A stretch of 64,000 nucleotides of DNA, from the NCBI GenBank assembly GCA_028877275.1, contig JAPPFP010000022.1, positions 36,795 to 100,794 on the forward strand, written 5' to 3'. Made by a program: the position numbers and the translations under genes. How positions within the stretch are numbered: the stretch's first letter is position 1; each line of letters opens with the position of its first letter. Of this stretch, positions 37,320 to 48,026 are shown piece by piece. Under the pieces are notes generated by a model, which was given only the letters and a program-made list of their open reading frames with translations, did not search any database and had not been told where the DNA came from. Source of the DNA: Acidobacteriota bacterium. GTDB taxonomy: Bacteria; Acidobacteriota; Thermoanaerobaculia; Multivoradales; Multivoraceae.

Positions 37320-37849
37320 CGGCGGCGGAGCGCCATCTGGTGGAGGCGGCTTTCGAGCAGGTCGCGGACGTGCGGGCGGTGGTGGAAGCCGCTCTCGAGT
37401 CGGGTGTCTCGGCTTCCCAGATCGAGGTGCGCAGTCCGGCGCCGCTGGAAGAAGACGAGCTGCCGCTGCCGAAGCCGAAGTCCCGGGTCCTTTTGTTCGC
37501 GCTCGCCGGCGCCGTCTTCGGCGGCCTGACCGCATTCGGGCTCGCGGCCGGGACCGCTCTCGCGTATCCGCTTCCGACGGGCGGCATGTCGATCGTCGCC
37601 GGGCCGCCGGTCGGCGTCGTGACCTACGAGGGCACCGCCCTGGGGCTCATCCTGATGACGGTCCTGCGGGTGCTCTGGGAGGGCGGACTGCTTCCGGGAC
37701 GGGCCATCCGCAGCGGTCGGGGCCGAGCGTCGACGTTCGACCATCACGTCGCCGACGGTCGGTTGCTGCTGCGGGTCCACGGCCTGACCGAGAGCCGGGC
37801 GGGCCAGGTGCGGCAGTTGTGCCGGCCTCGTGCCGTCGCTCTCGGTTGA
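37316..37849 (+). CDS. DUF3341 membrane protein, ActD-like
   Basis: 177-aa protein with two hydrophobic segments. LLFALAGAVFGGLTAFGLAAG, YPLPTGGMSIVAGPPVGVVTYEG and LGLILMTVLRVLWEGGLLPG resemble the YPxxxGG...FE...LP core of DUF3341. In ACIII this is ActD. N-terminal cytoplasmic part and C-terminal acidic tail are as usual. Its start (ATGA at 37316) overlaps NrfD. No ActE or ActF follows: the next gene is convergent. Confidence 0.76.
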   Translation: MTAAERHLVEAAFEQVADVRAVVEAALESGVSASQIEVRSPAPLEEDELPLPKPKSRVLLFALAGAVFGGLTAFGLAAGTALAYPLPTGGMSIVAGPPVGVVTYEGTALGLILMTVLRVLWEGGLLPGRAIRSGRGRASTFDHHVADGRLLLRVHGLTESRAGQVRQLCRPRAVALG

Positions 37850-37880
37850 GGCGAACTTCCGGTGCGCCCGAGCCGGGCGG

Positions 37881-39548
37881 CTAGAGGGCTGGCGGAGCCG
37901 TCTGTCGGAGCAGACTGATCTCCCCGGTGACCTCGTCGCGCAGGCCGGCGGCGACGGTCCACTCGCCGACCGGCAGATCGAGCCGGACGCTCGCTTGCCA
38001 GGGGCCGGGCGCGCTTGGTCCCGCGAGGAAGCCCTCCCGAGCCGCGGTTTCCCGGCCCTCCGGGTCCACCACGTAGAGCCAGAGACGCAACCTGCGCTCG
38101 CTTTGCGGCGAGAGGCTCAGAAGGGTCGTGACCGCGTCGGTGCCGAGGCCGAGAGAGACCACGAGGCCGTCGGGATCCTCCGTCACCAGGAGCTGCGCCG
38201 CCAGGGGATTCGGCAGGCTTGCGTCGGGGCGCAGATCGGGTGCTCGGGCCGCCGTGCGCAGGCCGTCCGCCCATTCCTGCTGCATCGTGCGATCCATGTA
38301 GCTGCGGCGATAGTGGAGCTTCGTGCGGCGCTTCGCATCGCCGACCAGCCGGACCTCCAGAACGCGCCTCTTTCCGGTTCGCTCGTGTTGGGGATAGAAG
38401 GCAAGCGTGTAGACCGCTTCGGCTTCCTCCAGGGATCGGAGCACCGGCCTGACGACGTTGTTCGCGTTGAAGATCGTGGTGCCCCCGGTCTCCGACGCGA
38501 GCTGGGTCAGTCCGGACTGCAGGTTGGCGTCCGTGATCATCTGGTTCAGCTGGGTTCCGCCGAAGCGCGCGGCGTCCAGGGCCGCGTTGGCCTGGGACGG
38601 CGCGCCGATGCCCCTTGCGTCGACCGTCACCAGGGTCACGCGATGTGAGTTCGCCAGCCCGGCGACGCGGTGCAGGCGATTCGCCATGTTCTGGGCGCTC
38701 AGGATGCGGTTGCTCAGTTCACTCGACAGGTCGGGACAGAGGTCCTGGAGGTGCTCGAGAATGGCCGCGCCAGGCTGGAGTTCGATCCGGCCGGCAACCA
38801 CGACCAGGACCTTGCGCCCCGGAAGGGCGCTCAGGTACTCGATCGCGTCACCGAGCAACTGGGCGCGCATCTCGCTCGAGGCGAGCGCTGTGGCGGAGTA
38901 GTCGTCGGCTACGCCGAGAAGCTGCGCCCGGGAGTCGATGCAGTTCGAGTGGGCGAGCACGTTCTCGATCTCGCGCATGGCGAAGAAGATGCCCTGCTGC
39001 TCGCGCACCGCGGAGGCGCGGCTCGGCTCCTGGAAGTCCGCCTCGTCGGCCATCGTCCCCTGTCCCGCCTGCAGGGTCAGGCGCCCGCGCCGAAAGTGAC
39101 GGAAGACGACGAGCCCGTCGCCGTTCGGGTTGGACGGATCGGACAGTGCCTGCACCGTCCGCAGGGCGCGGTTTCGTTGGCCCGGCCCCAGGCTGACGTC
39201 GTCGATGAACACGGCGACGGTGCCGCCGCTTCCAGCCGACGCCTGCGCTCCTGGCTCCGGCAGGACGACTGGTAACGCCTCCGCCGGACGTTCTGCGTCC
39301 CCCTTGGGGCCGGCGAGATCCGGCGGCGAGAACACCGCGATCTCCACCGGTTTGCCATCCTCCAGCAGGAGGAAGTCCTCGATCCCCAGATCGGTGACGG
39401 GCTTGCCTCTTCGCTCCACGCGCACGTCGACGTGGACCAGCCGTACGTCGAGTTGGTCCGCGAACTGGGGGCGAGCCGGATCGGATGGCTGCGCCTGGAT
39501 CGCGGCGGGCCATGCCATGAGCAGGATCGTTGTCGCGTACTTGAGCAT
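37881..39548 (-). CDS. VWFA-related exported protein (Acidobacterial type)
   Basis: 555-aa secreted protein. Signal peptide LKYATTILLMAWPAAIQAQ, then the characteristic LDVRLVHVDVRVERRGKPVTDL and GIEDFLLLEDGKPVEI block of the VWFA-related proteins found in Acidobacteriota. The VWA-like domain has VAVFIDDVSLGPG and VLVVVAGRIELQP; the MIDAS set is not fully canonical. C-terminal domains are beta-rich (KLHYRRSYMD). Role is unknown; likely binding or assembly at the cell surface. It follows the TonB receptor on the same strand with a 164-bp gap and may share its transcript. Confidence 0.82.
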   Translation of the reverse strand: MLKYATTILLMAWPAAIQAQPSDPARPQFADQLDVRLVHVDVRVERRGKPVTDLGIEDFLLLEDGKPVEIAVFSPPDLAGPKGDAERPAEALPVVLPEPGAQASAGSGGTVAVFIDDVSLGPGQRNRALRTVQALSDPSNPNGDGLVVFRHFRRGRLTLQAGQGTMADEADFQEPSRASAVREQQGIFFAMREIENVLAHSNCIDSRAQLLGVADDYSATALASSEMRAQLLGDAIEYLSALPGRKVLVVVAGRIELQPGAAILEHLQDLCPDLSSELSNRILSAQNMANRLHRVAGLANSHRVTLVTVDARGIGAPSQANAALDAARFGGTQLNQMITDANLQSGLTQLASETGGTTIFNANNVVRPVLRSLEEAEAVYTLAFYPQHERTGKRRVLEVRLVGDAKRRTKLHYRRSYMDRTMQQEWADGLRTAARAPDLRPDASLPNPLAAQLLVTEDPDGLVVSLGLGTDAVTTLLSLSPQSERRLRLWLYVVDPEGRETAAREGFLAGPSAPGPWQASVRLDLPVGEWTVAAGLRDEVTGEISLLRQTAPPAL

Positions 39549-39712
39549 CGGTTCGAGCAGCCTCCCTGTGAGCCTGGGGCTACTGACTCTTACGAGGGAA
39601 GCCGCCCGACCGTTTACACGAAGGGAGGTGGCCCGGCGCCTCGCCCCTTTGAGACGCCGGACCGATGCCGTCCGCTGACCACTGAATGGGCTCGCGAACG
39701 GCTACACAGCTA

Positions 39713-42439
39713 CTAGAACTCGAAGCGGATGCCGGCTTCGTAGCGGCGCGGCTGCACGTAGGCCGTGGCGGCATCCAGATCGATACCGCCGGCGCAACCC
39801 TCGACTCGGGTGCAGACGGTGGTCACCTGCTCGTTGTCGAGGACGTTGAACACGGCTCCGATGAGTTCGAAGCGCACGGCGCGGCCGAAGGTGAAGGCCT
39901 TGGTCAGCCCGAGGTCCATGCCGTAACGGTCGTTCGCCTCCCGGCTACCACGTCGCTCCGTGAAGATCCGTCCGTACTCTTCGGACGCTGCCGTCGGCGC
40001 ATAGACGCCGGCCGAGGACCAGAAGCCTCCGAAGGACAGCGTGAAGTCGAGCGGCAGGTCGACGTAGCCGTTCACCTTCGCGCGGTGCCTGCGGTGGTCC
40101 GACAGGTAGCCGTAGGTGTTCTCGAAGTGGTCGGGGTAGATGTCGAAGGCGACGCCGGAGTTCTGCGTGTACTCGACGTTGCCTTCCGACTCCGAGTTCG
40201 TGTACGACGCGAGGACGTGGATCCAGTCCGCGAACCGCGACTCGAAGTCGAGGATGAAACCGCTGTAGTCGCGCGTCAGCCCCGGGAGGTTGGCCATGAC
40301 GTAGTAGTCGCAGTCCGCGCCGGCCGCCGGTGTAGGCAGGTTGCCGTTGCAGGTGTCTTCGAAGATGTCCGACGTCTCCTTATCGATGTAGGTCAGACCG
40401 ATGGAGGTGCGGCGGGTGAGCTCGCGCTCGATGCCAATGCTCCACTGGTCGGCGTAGGTGGCCTCGAGGTCCGGCGCGATCCTGCTCGGGTCGCTTGAGA
40501 ACACCGTGTTGTAGAACCAGCCGTTCGGATCGAAGCCGACTGGATCGGCGATCCAGTTCGAGAACGTCAGGCCGCCGACGGTTCGTTCGCCAGGGAAGGC
40601 GTCGCGGCAGTTCTCGCCGAGTTCGGCCAAGAATGTGGAGCAGGAGATCCAGCGCACGGTCGGGAACTGGTTGACCCTGGCGAAGCTGGGCAGCGTAAGC
40701 GCGTTGGGGTGCATGAAACGGCCCCAGTTGGCGCGGGCGACCGTCCTGGCGTCGCCACCGATGTCCCACGCAATCCCGAATCGGGGCTGCAGCTTGGACA
40801 GGTCGGCCACCTCGTCGCTGACATCGTTCTCGAACGCGACCTGGTCGTGGCGCAGCCCGAACTTGAGCGTCAGGTTCGGCAGCACGCGCCAGGTGTCCTG
40901 GACGTATGCCGTGAGCTGCCTGCCGTTGTTCTCGGCCGGCGACTCGATGGGCGAATAGAGCAACGTGTAGGGGGCGCCGAAACGATTCCCGAACGAGTAA
41001 CCGCCGCCGGTGGAGTTGTTCTGGCTGGAGAAGAAGTTGCTGGCGTAGTCCACGCCCACCTGAACCTCGTGGTCTCCGGCGAAGCCGTCGGCAAACCAGG
41101 TCAGGTTGGTGGTCAGGTCGTCGCGGTCCCGGCTCGAGAACTGCTGGTTCGTGTAGTTCACGGAACTGGAGCCGTCACCCCACGAGTCGACATGCCCGAT
41201 CGTCTCGAAGTCCCGGCTCTGTGGGAACGAGTTCAGCTCGCCTCGGACGGTGGCGGCCTTGACGTGCCACTGCAGGTTCGACGTCAGAATTCCGAGTGCG
41301 TCCAAGCCAAGAATGGTCTTGGGCTGTTCCTGGAAGCGAGCCGCTTCCGGTGCAACGGAACGAGAAGCGTTCGCGTTGGCGATCGTCGCGTCTTCGCCGA
41401 TGTAGCGAGCTACGACTTGCCATTCCGGGTTGACCTGCCAACTGAGCTTGCCGTTGAGGTTCGTGCCCTCGAAGTCGCGCGTGGTCGGCGACTCGGTGGG
41501 CGTGTTCTTCGATCGCACCGGGTTGGCAGCGACGAGGAACCAGAGTTCGTCCCGCCGGATCGGACCGCCGACCGTGACGGCGGTTTCCTGGAACTCGACG
41601 ACGTTCTCTTCCTTGTCGAAGTGCTCGCCGCTCGTGTTGAAGTCGGTATCCCGGTAGCGGACGTCCAGGCTCCCCGAGAGCTCATTGCCGCCGGACTTGG
41701 TGATGACGTTGATCACACCGCCGGTCGCGTTTCCGAAACGGGCTTCGTAGCCGCTGGTCTCGAAGTTGATCTCCTGGATCGTGTCGAAGTTCATGTTGAT
41801 GTTCCAGGTCGCGGTGACCGGATCCGTCGTGTTCACGCCGTCGACGGTGAAGTTGTTCTCGCCCAGAGTGGAGCCGAACACGTTCGGGTTGGAGCCGCCG
41901 GCTACCCCGCCGACATCGGTCAGCACGCTCTGGTAGCTCCGGTTCGCGGAGCCGATGGAAGCCTTCTTCAGGTACTCGACGCCGAAGGTCTGCGAGGTCG
42001 ACACCTGTTCCGGGTCGACCACGGGCGTCTCGGCGACCACCATGACTTCCTCGCTGAACTCGCCCAGGGCCATCGAGAGCTGGATCTCGGTGACCCGGTT
42101 GAGCCGGACCTCGACCTCGCTCCGTTGCTGCGGAACGAAGCCGTCCAGCTCGGCCTCGACGGTGTAGACACCTGGCGGCAGGCTGGGGAAGCTGAAGCCG
42201 CCTTCAGCGTCGGCGAAGTCGGTGCGCGAGCCCATCAGGTTGGGCGAGTTGACGGTTACGGTGGCGCCCGGAAGCGGGGCGCCCTCGGCGTCCATGACCT
42301 GGCCGGCCAGTCTGCCGGTGAGTTGCGCTGTCGTTGGGGCGGCCAGGAAAGCAAGCGCCAGGGCGGCGCCTAGAGCGAGGACCACGCTTCGGCTCAGGCC
42401 GGCGCGGCTTCCTCGGCGCTTGTTTTGAAGATGTGACAC
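39713..42439 (-). CDS. TonB-dependent receptor with N-terminal carboxypeptidase regulatory-like domain
   Basis: 908-aa outer-membrane protein. Signal sequence (SVVLALGAALALAFLAAPTTAQ), then a carboxypeptidase-D-like Ig domain (GRLAGQVMDAEGAPLPGATV and GGFSFPSLPPGVYTVEAEL), a plug domain (NNFTVDGVNTTDPVT, ATGGVINVITKSGGN), and a large barrel ending in the expected terminal Phe (GIRFEF). This Oar-like form is typical of Acidobacteriota and often acts in glycan or peptide uptake or in protease export. GTG start at 42439 is set by CAGGAGGGA 10-18 bases upstream; longer frames lack a good SD. No extra TonB or sugar enzymes nearby. Confidence 0.88.
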   Translation of the reverse strand: MSHLQNKRRGSRAGLSRSVVLALGAALALAFLAAPTTAQLTGRLAGQVMDAEGAPLPGATVTVNSPNLMGSRTDFADAEGGFSFPSLPPGVYTVEAELDGFVPQQRSEVEVRLNRVTEIQLSMALGEFSEEVMVVAETPVVDPEQVSTSQTFGVEYLKKASIGSANRSYQSVLTDVGGVAGGSNPNVFGSTLGENNFTVDGVNTTDPVTATWNINMNFDTIQEINFETSGYEARFGNATGGVINVITKSGGNELSGSLDVRYRDTDFNTSGEHFDKEENVVEFQETAVTVGGPIRRDELWFLVAANPVRSKNTPTESPTTRDFEGTNLNGKLSWQVNPEWQVVARYIGEDATIANANASRSVAPEAARFQEQPKTILGLDALGILTSNLQWHVKAATVRGELNSFPQSRDFETIGHVDSWGDGSSSVNYTNQQFSSRDRDDLTTNLTWFADGFAGDHEVQVGVDYASNFFSSQNNSTGGGYSFGNRFGAPYTLLYSPIESPAENNGRQLTAYVQDTWRVLPNLTLKFGLRHDQVAFENDVSDEVADLSKLQPRFGIAWDIGGDARTVARANWGRFMHPNALTLPSFARVNQFPTVRWISCSTFLAELGENCRDAFPGERTVGGLTFSNWIADPVGFDPNGWFYNTVFSSDPSRIAPDLEATYADQWSIGIERELTRRTSIGLTYIDKETSDIFEDTCNGNLPTPAAGADCDYYVMANLPGLTRDYSGFILDFESRFADWIHVLASYTNSESEGNVEYTQNSGVAFDIYPDHFENTYGYLSDHRRHRAKVNGYVDLPLDFTLSFGGFWSSAGVYAPTAASEEYGRIFTERRGSREANDRYGMDLGLTKAFTFGRAVRFELIGAVFNVLDNEQVTTVCTRVEGCAGGIDLDAATAYVQPRRYEAGIRFEF

Positions 42440-42806
42440 GACGGGAGATCCCTCCTGGTTGCGGGGCACGAGGCCTTGGAGCAAGGCCGGTGCCAGCCGT
42501 TGTGACGAGGGTAGGACGAGCACCTCGTCATCCCGTTTGGTGTTGTTTTCACGCGGGTTTTCGGAGTTTGGGCGTTGGTTGGCTCTCAGGCGCCTCAGGG
42601 TGGCGATTCACCGTACTGGACGGATCTCCTTCGGACTGCTGGATCCGGCGGATCCAGAATTCGGCCCTCGGATTCCGGTTCTTGAATCGGGCGTTGATCG
42701 AAACGTGGGCCGCGTCGGGCGGTGTATGGCGTCCGCCGGCCGGCTGCGATAGCTTCGCGGCCTCAAATCACAGAGCCCTCTAGCTGGGAGAAGGAGCAAG
42801 CGAGCC
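42440..42806. promoter_or_regulatory. Divergent promoter region with a perfect palindrome
   Basis: This 367-bp gap separates the TonB receptor from the acyl-CoA dehydrogenase and has no gene I can support. It contains CTGGATCC-GGC-GGATCCAG (42639-42657), a perfect 8-bp inverted repeat like a repressor site. No clear -35/-10 pair was found. The SD GAAGGAG of the dehydrogenase is at the right end. Confidence 0.5.
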
Positions 42807-44081
<1,275 letters not shown>

Positions 44082-44111
44082 TGGCGTCACCCGGAGGCCG
44101 CGAAGGCGCGG

Positions 44112-44293
44112 CGGCGTCGGTTACACCCGCCTGCGAGCGCCGGAAGGCCGTCCCTGCGGCCGCTCGCGCTTTCCTGGTTGGTGGGGTGTCGGCGCTCGCT
44201 TCGGTCGGCTGCGCTGCATGGCTTCCGAGGTGGGTGACGCGGAAAGGGGAGACGCTTGCCTCCAGCCCGCTGGGACGGCCTTCCGGCGCTCGC
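44112..44293. repeat. GTCGGTT core plus 161-bp element bounded by 22-bp perfect inverted repeats
   Basis: After the dehydrogenase stop comes GGCGTCGGTTACACCC (44113-44128), the third copy of that core. Next, 22 bases at 44133-44154 (GCGAGCGCC...GTCCC) are exactly inverted at 44272-44293 with a 117-bp centre. The spans have no supported gene. The form is like a small non-autonomous element or a very long hairpin. The rest of the 44082-44383 gap shows nothing else. Confidence 0.75.
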
Positions 44294-44383
44294 CCAGGCT
44301 GGAGGTCGTCTACGCGGCGTCCCGGTGGCCCGCGGTTCTGGGTTGCTGGCCGTCGAGGGGATCCGGGCGAGGAGGTAACCGCT

Positions 44384-45751
44384 CTACCTCACGTACACCG
44401 GATTTGAGTAGATCCAGGTCCGCCATTCGCCGTCGACTTCTAGCCAGCCTTCGACTCGGTAGACGCCCGGGCGGTCGAGGCGGTGGGTGAGGGACCGGGC
44501 TTCGGTGATGGCGATCTCCTCGCCGTTGCGGATGAGTCTGATGGTTGCGGGCAAGGGGAAGTGGGCTTTGAGTTTGGCCGCGGAGCCGGCTTCTAACATC
44601 CACTCGTCGCCCATGATGGCGGCAGTTGCTCCAGGTTCGCCAACGAAGAACTGGAAGCCGGTCGGATCGGCCAGCCAGTCGTGGGCTACGTAGACGTGGC
44701 CTGCGGCGACCGCGGTGCGGATCGATGCCTCGTCGAGAGCCGGCGCGAGGACGTGGGTGGTCGAGTTCCGCATCGACACCCAGTAGGGGTCGAGGTCGTA
44801 GCGGCCGATGACAGCGCCGCGCTCGTGGCCGCGCACGAGTTCGGGGATGCCGGGCGCGTCGGCAGCGGTTAGGACCCTCATTTCGTCGGGATCGTCGACG
44901 ATCGTGCCGACGCGGACGGAGTCGTTGTCGACCTTGATCAGGACGAAGACCTGGTTGTGGTGGCAGTCGTTCGCGTTGACGCCGACGATCCGGCGGTGGG
45001 CGGTTTCCCGGTCCCACTTGTCGAGGTAGACCGTGGGGTAGTCGAACTGGGCGCCGAAGACCTCCTCGGGGTACAGCTCGACGGCCCGCGCCAGGGCCTT
45101 CGACTGGTCGGGATCGACGATCCAGGCGACCAGGGCCTGCATCGAGTCGCCGTCGTCGAGGGCGTCGGCGTGGCGGTTGTAGATCTCCATGCCGGTCAGG
45201 CCGTCCATCGGATGGTCGACCCGCTCTTCGACGTGGGAGAGGAAGGCCATGCCGGCGTCGCGGTTCACATGGCGTAGCAAGGTGGCGGCGTCGGCCGCCA
45301 TGTACTCGGCGACCGACTCCCCGGGGTGGATCAGGAAACCGTGCGCCTCCGAGCCGGGGATGAACAGAACGCCGTCGCGAAGTCCGCGCCAACCGTCCAT
45401 GAAGTCGCGGGGCGGGCGGTAGTGGTCGGAGAGGAAGACGACGTCGACACCGATTCTCCTGGCGTCCCGGAGCAACTCCTCAGGCGTGCCGCCGGTGTGG
45501 TCCGAATCGCCGGCGTGGGCGTGGAACACGCCTCGGTAGTCATTGAGGCCGGGAAGCGACGGCGGCGGCTGGACGGCGGCGCGTAGCCGTTCGACATCGG
45601 CGTGCGCCGACGCGAGGCGCTCGGCGGACAGGCGCTCGAGCGTCGTCCAGCGGCGCGGCGGCGGTTCGCCGGACCTCGGTTCCTGAGCGTGGCTCCAGGC
45701 GGACACCGCGGCCAGAAGGCCGCAGGCGACAGCCTGGAGCCGCCGCCTCAC
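44384..45751 (-). CDS. Exported PHP-domain phosphoesterase-like protein
   Basis: 455-aa secreted protein. Signal peptide RRRLQAVACGLLAAVSAWSHAQ, then a PHP metal-binding domain: GVFHAHAGDSDHTGGTPEELL (first metal His/Asp set), VVFLSDHYRPP and FIPGSEAHGFLIHPGES. The C-terminal part is beta-rich and could be a carbohydrate-binding-like domain (IRLIRNGEEIAITEAR, YRVEGWLEVDGEW). PHP domains are found in phosphatases and polymerase editing; secreted PHP proteins of this size are of unknown substrate. GTG at 45751 shares GTGA with the amidohydrolase stop, so the two are coupled. Confidence 0.74.
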   Translation of the reverse strand: MRRRLQAVACGLLAAVSAWSHAQEPRSGEPPPRRWTTLERLSAERLASAHADVERLRAAVQPPPSLPGLNDYRGVFHAHAGDSDHTGGTPEELLRDARRIGVDVVFLSDHYRPPRDFMDGWRGLRDGVLFIPGSEAHGFLIHPGESVAEYMAADAATLLRHVNRDAGMAFLSHVEERVDHPMDGLTGMEIYNRHADALDDGDSMQALVAWIVDPDQSKALARAVELYPEEVFGAQFDYPTVYLDKWDRETAHRRIVGVNANDCHHNQVFVLIKVDNDSVRVGTIVDDPDEMRVLTAADAPGIPELVRGHERGAVIGRYDLDPYWVSMRNSTTHVLAPALDEASIRTAVAAGHVYVAHDWLADPTGFQFFVGEPGATAAIMGDEWMLEAGSAAKLKAHFPLPATIRLIRNGEEIAITEARSLTHRLDRPGVYRVEGWLEVDGEWRTWIYSNPVYVR

Positions 45752-46770
45752 AAGGAGTAGACCCTGGCCGCGGTCCGGTAGAACATCGCGTCCTGCTCGT
45801 CGTCCGGGAACCCGCCCGCGATCTTCTTCAGCGCGTTGTAGAGCACGTGGTAGTGGATCGAGAGCTTGTCGACCGGGAAGTTGCTCTCGAACATGCAGCG
45901 CTCGGGGCCGAAGCACTCGATCGTGTGCAGGTAGTAACGGCGGTGGGCGGCGACGAGTTCGTCGGAGGTCGCGGGCGTGGAGCGCTCGCTCCAGCCGAAG
46001 CCGTTGTCGGGCATCGCCAGGCCGCCGATCTTGGCGACCACGTTGGGGCACTCCGCGATCTCGGCGATGTTCCGCTTCCAGGCCTCGAAGATCTCCTCGC
46101 GCTTGTCCGCGTAGGGACCGACGCCCAGCGGCGTGCCGAAGTGGTCGAGGATCATCGTCGTTTCGGGCACGGCGCGCGCCAGGGCGGCGAAGTCGCCGTT
46201 CTGGTGGTGGTAGTGCCACGTGTCGAAGGTCAAGCCGCGCTGTCCCAGTACCGCCATGCCACGCCGGAAGTCGTCGCGGGCGTACAGGCCCTCCGGCGCC
46301 CGCCCGGCGATTCGCAGGTGCTCGGGGTGCGGGTCGCGGGCGCCTGAGTGGCGGATGCCGCGGAACAGGCCGTTGCCGGCCTCCTCGTGAGCGTCCAGCA
46401 CTTCGGCGACGCCTTCGCCCAGGGTCAGATTCGCGTGACTGACGATGCCGGCGATCGTCGCACCGTCACCTTTCGCGGAGGCGGCGGCAGCTTCCGCGAC
46501 GAACTCCGTCTCGCCGACGCAGCGCAGGTGCTTCGGTCCGTCTTCGCGGTAGCAGGCACGGCACTCGACGAACACGGTCTTCTCGACGTTGTGGCTCTGG
46601 CCGTCCGCACCGACACCCTCCGTGTCGCCCCACAGGTCTTCCAGCAGGTAGTCGCCGGTGGGACGCCGCCAGAGGTGGTGGTGCGGATCGACGATCCGGC
46701 GCGTCGGGTCGACCGTCTCTTCCTGGACCTGGGCGAGCCACTCGGGCGTGCCGGGCTTGGGTGCTGACAT
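45748..46770 (-). CDS. Amidohydrolase family (TIM-barrel metal-dependent hydrolase)
   Basis: 340-aa enzyme of the amidohydrolase-2 group. The zinc-binding start RIVDPHHHLWRRP, TIAGIVSHANL, HSGARDPHPEHLRIAG, and the C-terminal RCMFESNFPVDKLSI fit lactone or carboxylic-acid hydrolases and decarboxylases. AGGAGGCGCA precedes the ATG at 46770, seven bases away, which decides the start over the longer frame to 46905. Translationally coupled to the secreted PHP protein. The substrate may be a lactone or small ring acid; nothing nearby names it. Confidence 0.84.
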   Translation of the reverse strand: MSAPKPGTPEWLAQVQEETVDPTRRIVDPHHHLWRRPTGDYLLEDLWGDTEGVGADGQSHNVEKTVFVECRACYREDGPKHLRCVGETEFVAEAAAASAKGDGATIAGIVSHANLTLGEGVAEVLDAHEEAGNGLFRGIRHSGARDPHPEHLRIAGRAPEGLYARDDFRRGMAVLGQRGLTFDTWHYHHQNGDFAALARAVPETTMILDHFGTPLGVGPYADKREEIFEAWKRNIAEIAECPNVVAKIGGLAMPDNGFGWSERSTPATSDELVAAHRRYYLHTIECFGPERCMFESNFPVDKLSIHYHVLYNALKKIAGGFPDDEQDAMFYRTAARVYSL

Positions 46771-46835
46771 TGCGCCTCCTGGGTGGTTTGGGGGCGCTAC
46801 CCTAGCAACGACTTGCCGGTCGCTGGACGGCAGGT

Positions 46836-47873
46836 TCAGTGCTTGTAGTCGCGGTGGTGCTGGGCCAGCAGATCGCGGCCGAAATCGCCGTCGAAGTCGC
46901 GCCACACTGTGTGGCTGTGGTTCGCGCGGTTCTGGACGTTGTCGTACTCGATGACGAAGTCCGGCGCCTGGACCCGGTAGTAGTGGGGCGCGCCGGGCTC
47001 TGCCGGACCGATCCAGGCGAAGTGGACCGCGTCGCCGGCCGCCTCGACCTGGGCGCGGCGCTTCTCGGCCAGGTCCGGCGGCACGTTGCCCGCGTACTCC
47101 TCGATCAATGCGTCGAGCAGTTCGCGCTGTTCGGGCCGGAGCGCGCTCGCGGCCAGGCCCCGAGCCTCTTCGGGCGTCACTCGCGGCTGGTTCGACGTGA
47201 AGATGTCGCGGGGCGCTTCGTCGCCGATCACGGCCCGTTTGCGCTGATCGTCGTCGAGGGAGTCGAGCAGGGCGCGGGCGAGATCCTCCTCGCGGCCCAG
47301 GGCGCGCAGCCCTTCACGCGGACCGCTCGGAACGCGGTGCGGGTTGGCGCCCAGGAACAGGGGCGTGGAGGCGGTCGCCTCGCCGGCGACGACGGTGAAG
47401 TTGAGCGACACATGGTGTCCCTCGAAGCTCCAGCCCCAGTCGCCGTCTTCACTCGGTTCGCCGAAGAACGTCACGTGGTAGCGGAGCGGATCCCGCATCG
47501 ACGTGAAGCGGTTGGCGCCGGCCGCTTCCTCGAGCCTGCGCAGTACGGTCTCCAGGCTCATCACGGTGGTCGTCTTGCCGTAGCCCGTGCGGCTCAGGGA
47601 GGCGCTGAGCAGGGCGTGGAGCAGGTGGTGCTGGTCGGGGCTCATGTCCAGCATGGAAAGCCCCTTGCGCTCCTTCGGGATGAAGTGCCAGTCGACGCGT
47701 TCGGCGGCGTCGAAGCCGAGCATGACGGTCGCGCGCTGCTCGTCGCTCAGCGCGGCGAGCAGGTTGTTCGCCGCCGAGGCCATCGTGTCGGAGGTCTTGT
47801 CGTTGCCGGCTGCTCCGAGGAATCCGGCCGCGCCGGCGCAGCCCAGGGCGATCAACAGCATGCGTGCGGACAT
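46836..47873 (-). CDS. DUF3500 exported protein
   Basis: 345-aa protein with an N-terminal signal (ARMLLIALGCAGAAGFLGAAG) and the DUF3500 body: LSDEQRATVMLGFDAAERVDWHFIPKERKG, MSPDQHHLLHALLSASLSRTG, EDGDWGWSFEGHHVSLNFTVV and, near the end, HYYRVQAPDFVIEYDNVQNRANHSHTVWRDF. The His/Asp-rich C-terminal segment is typical. Function is not established for the family. CAGGAGACATACG precedes the ATG. It diverges from the DUF5916 gene, 153 bp away; several longer frames on the other strand here are shadows. Confidence 0.84.
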   Translation of the reverse strand: MSARMLLIALGCAGAAGFLGAAGNDKTSDTMASAANNLLAALSDEQRATVMLGFDAAERVDWHFIPKERKGLSMLDMSPDQHHLLHALLSASLSRTGYGKTTTVMSLETVLRRLEEAAGANRFTSMRDPLRYHVTFFGEPSEDGDWGWSFEGHHVSLNFTVVAGEATASTPLFLGANPHRVPSGPREGLRALGREEDLARALLDSLDDDQRKRAVIGDEAPRDIFTSNQPRVTPEEARGLAASALRPEQRELLDALIEEYAGNVPPDLAEKRRAQVEAAGDAVHFAWIGPAEPGAPHYYRVQAPDFVIEYDNVQNRANHSHTVWRDFDGDFGRDLLAQHHRDYKH

Positions 47874-48026
47874 CGTATGTCTCCTGCGGTCTCGGCGCCG
47901 GCGGCGATCGCCGGGCTCCCTCGTTGCCGGTTCGGACGTTCCAGCGTATCGCGCATCGGTGCGGGTCCGCTGGCGCCGAAAGCTCACGCATGGCGCGATA
48001 CGGCGCAAGCCCCTAAGATTTGCGCG

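Noticed and set aside
46839..48026. N-terminal extension of the DUF5916 frame
   Set aside because: It overlaps the divergent DUF3500 gene and precedes a clean signal peptide at 48027.
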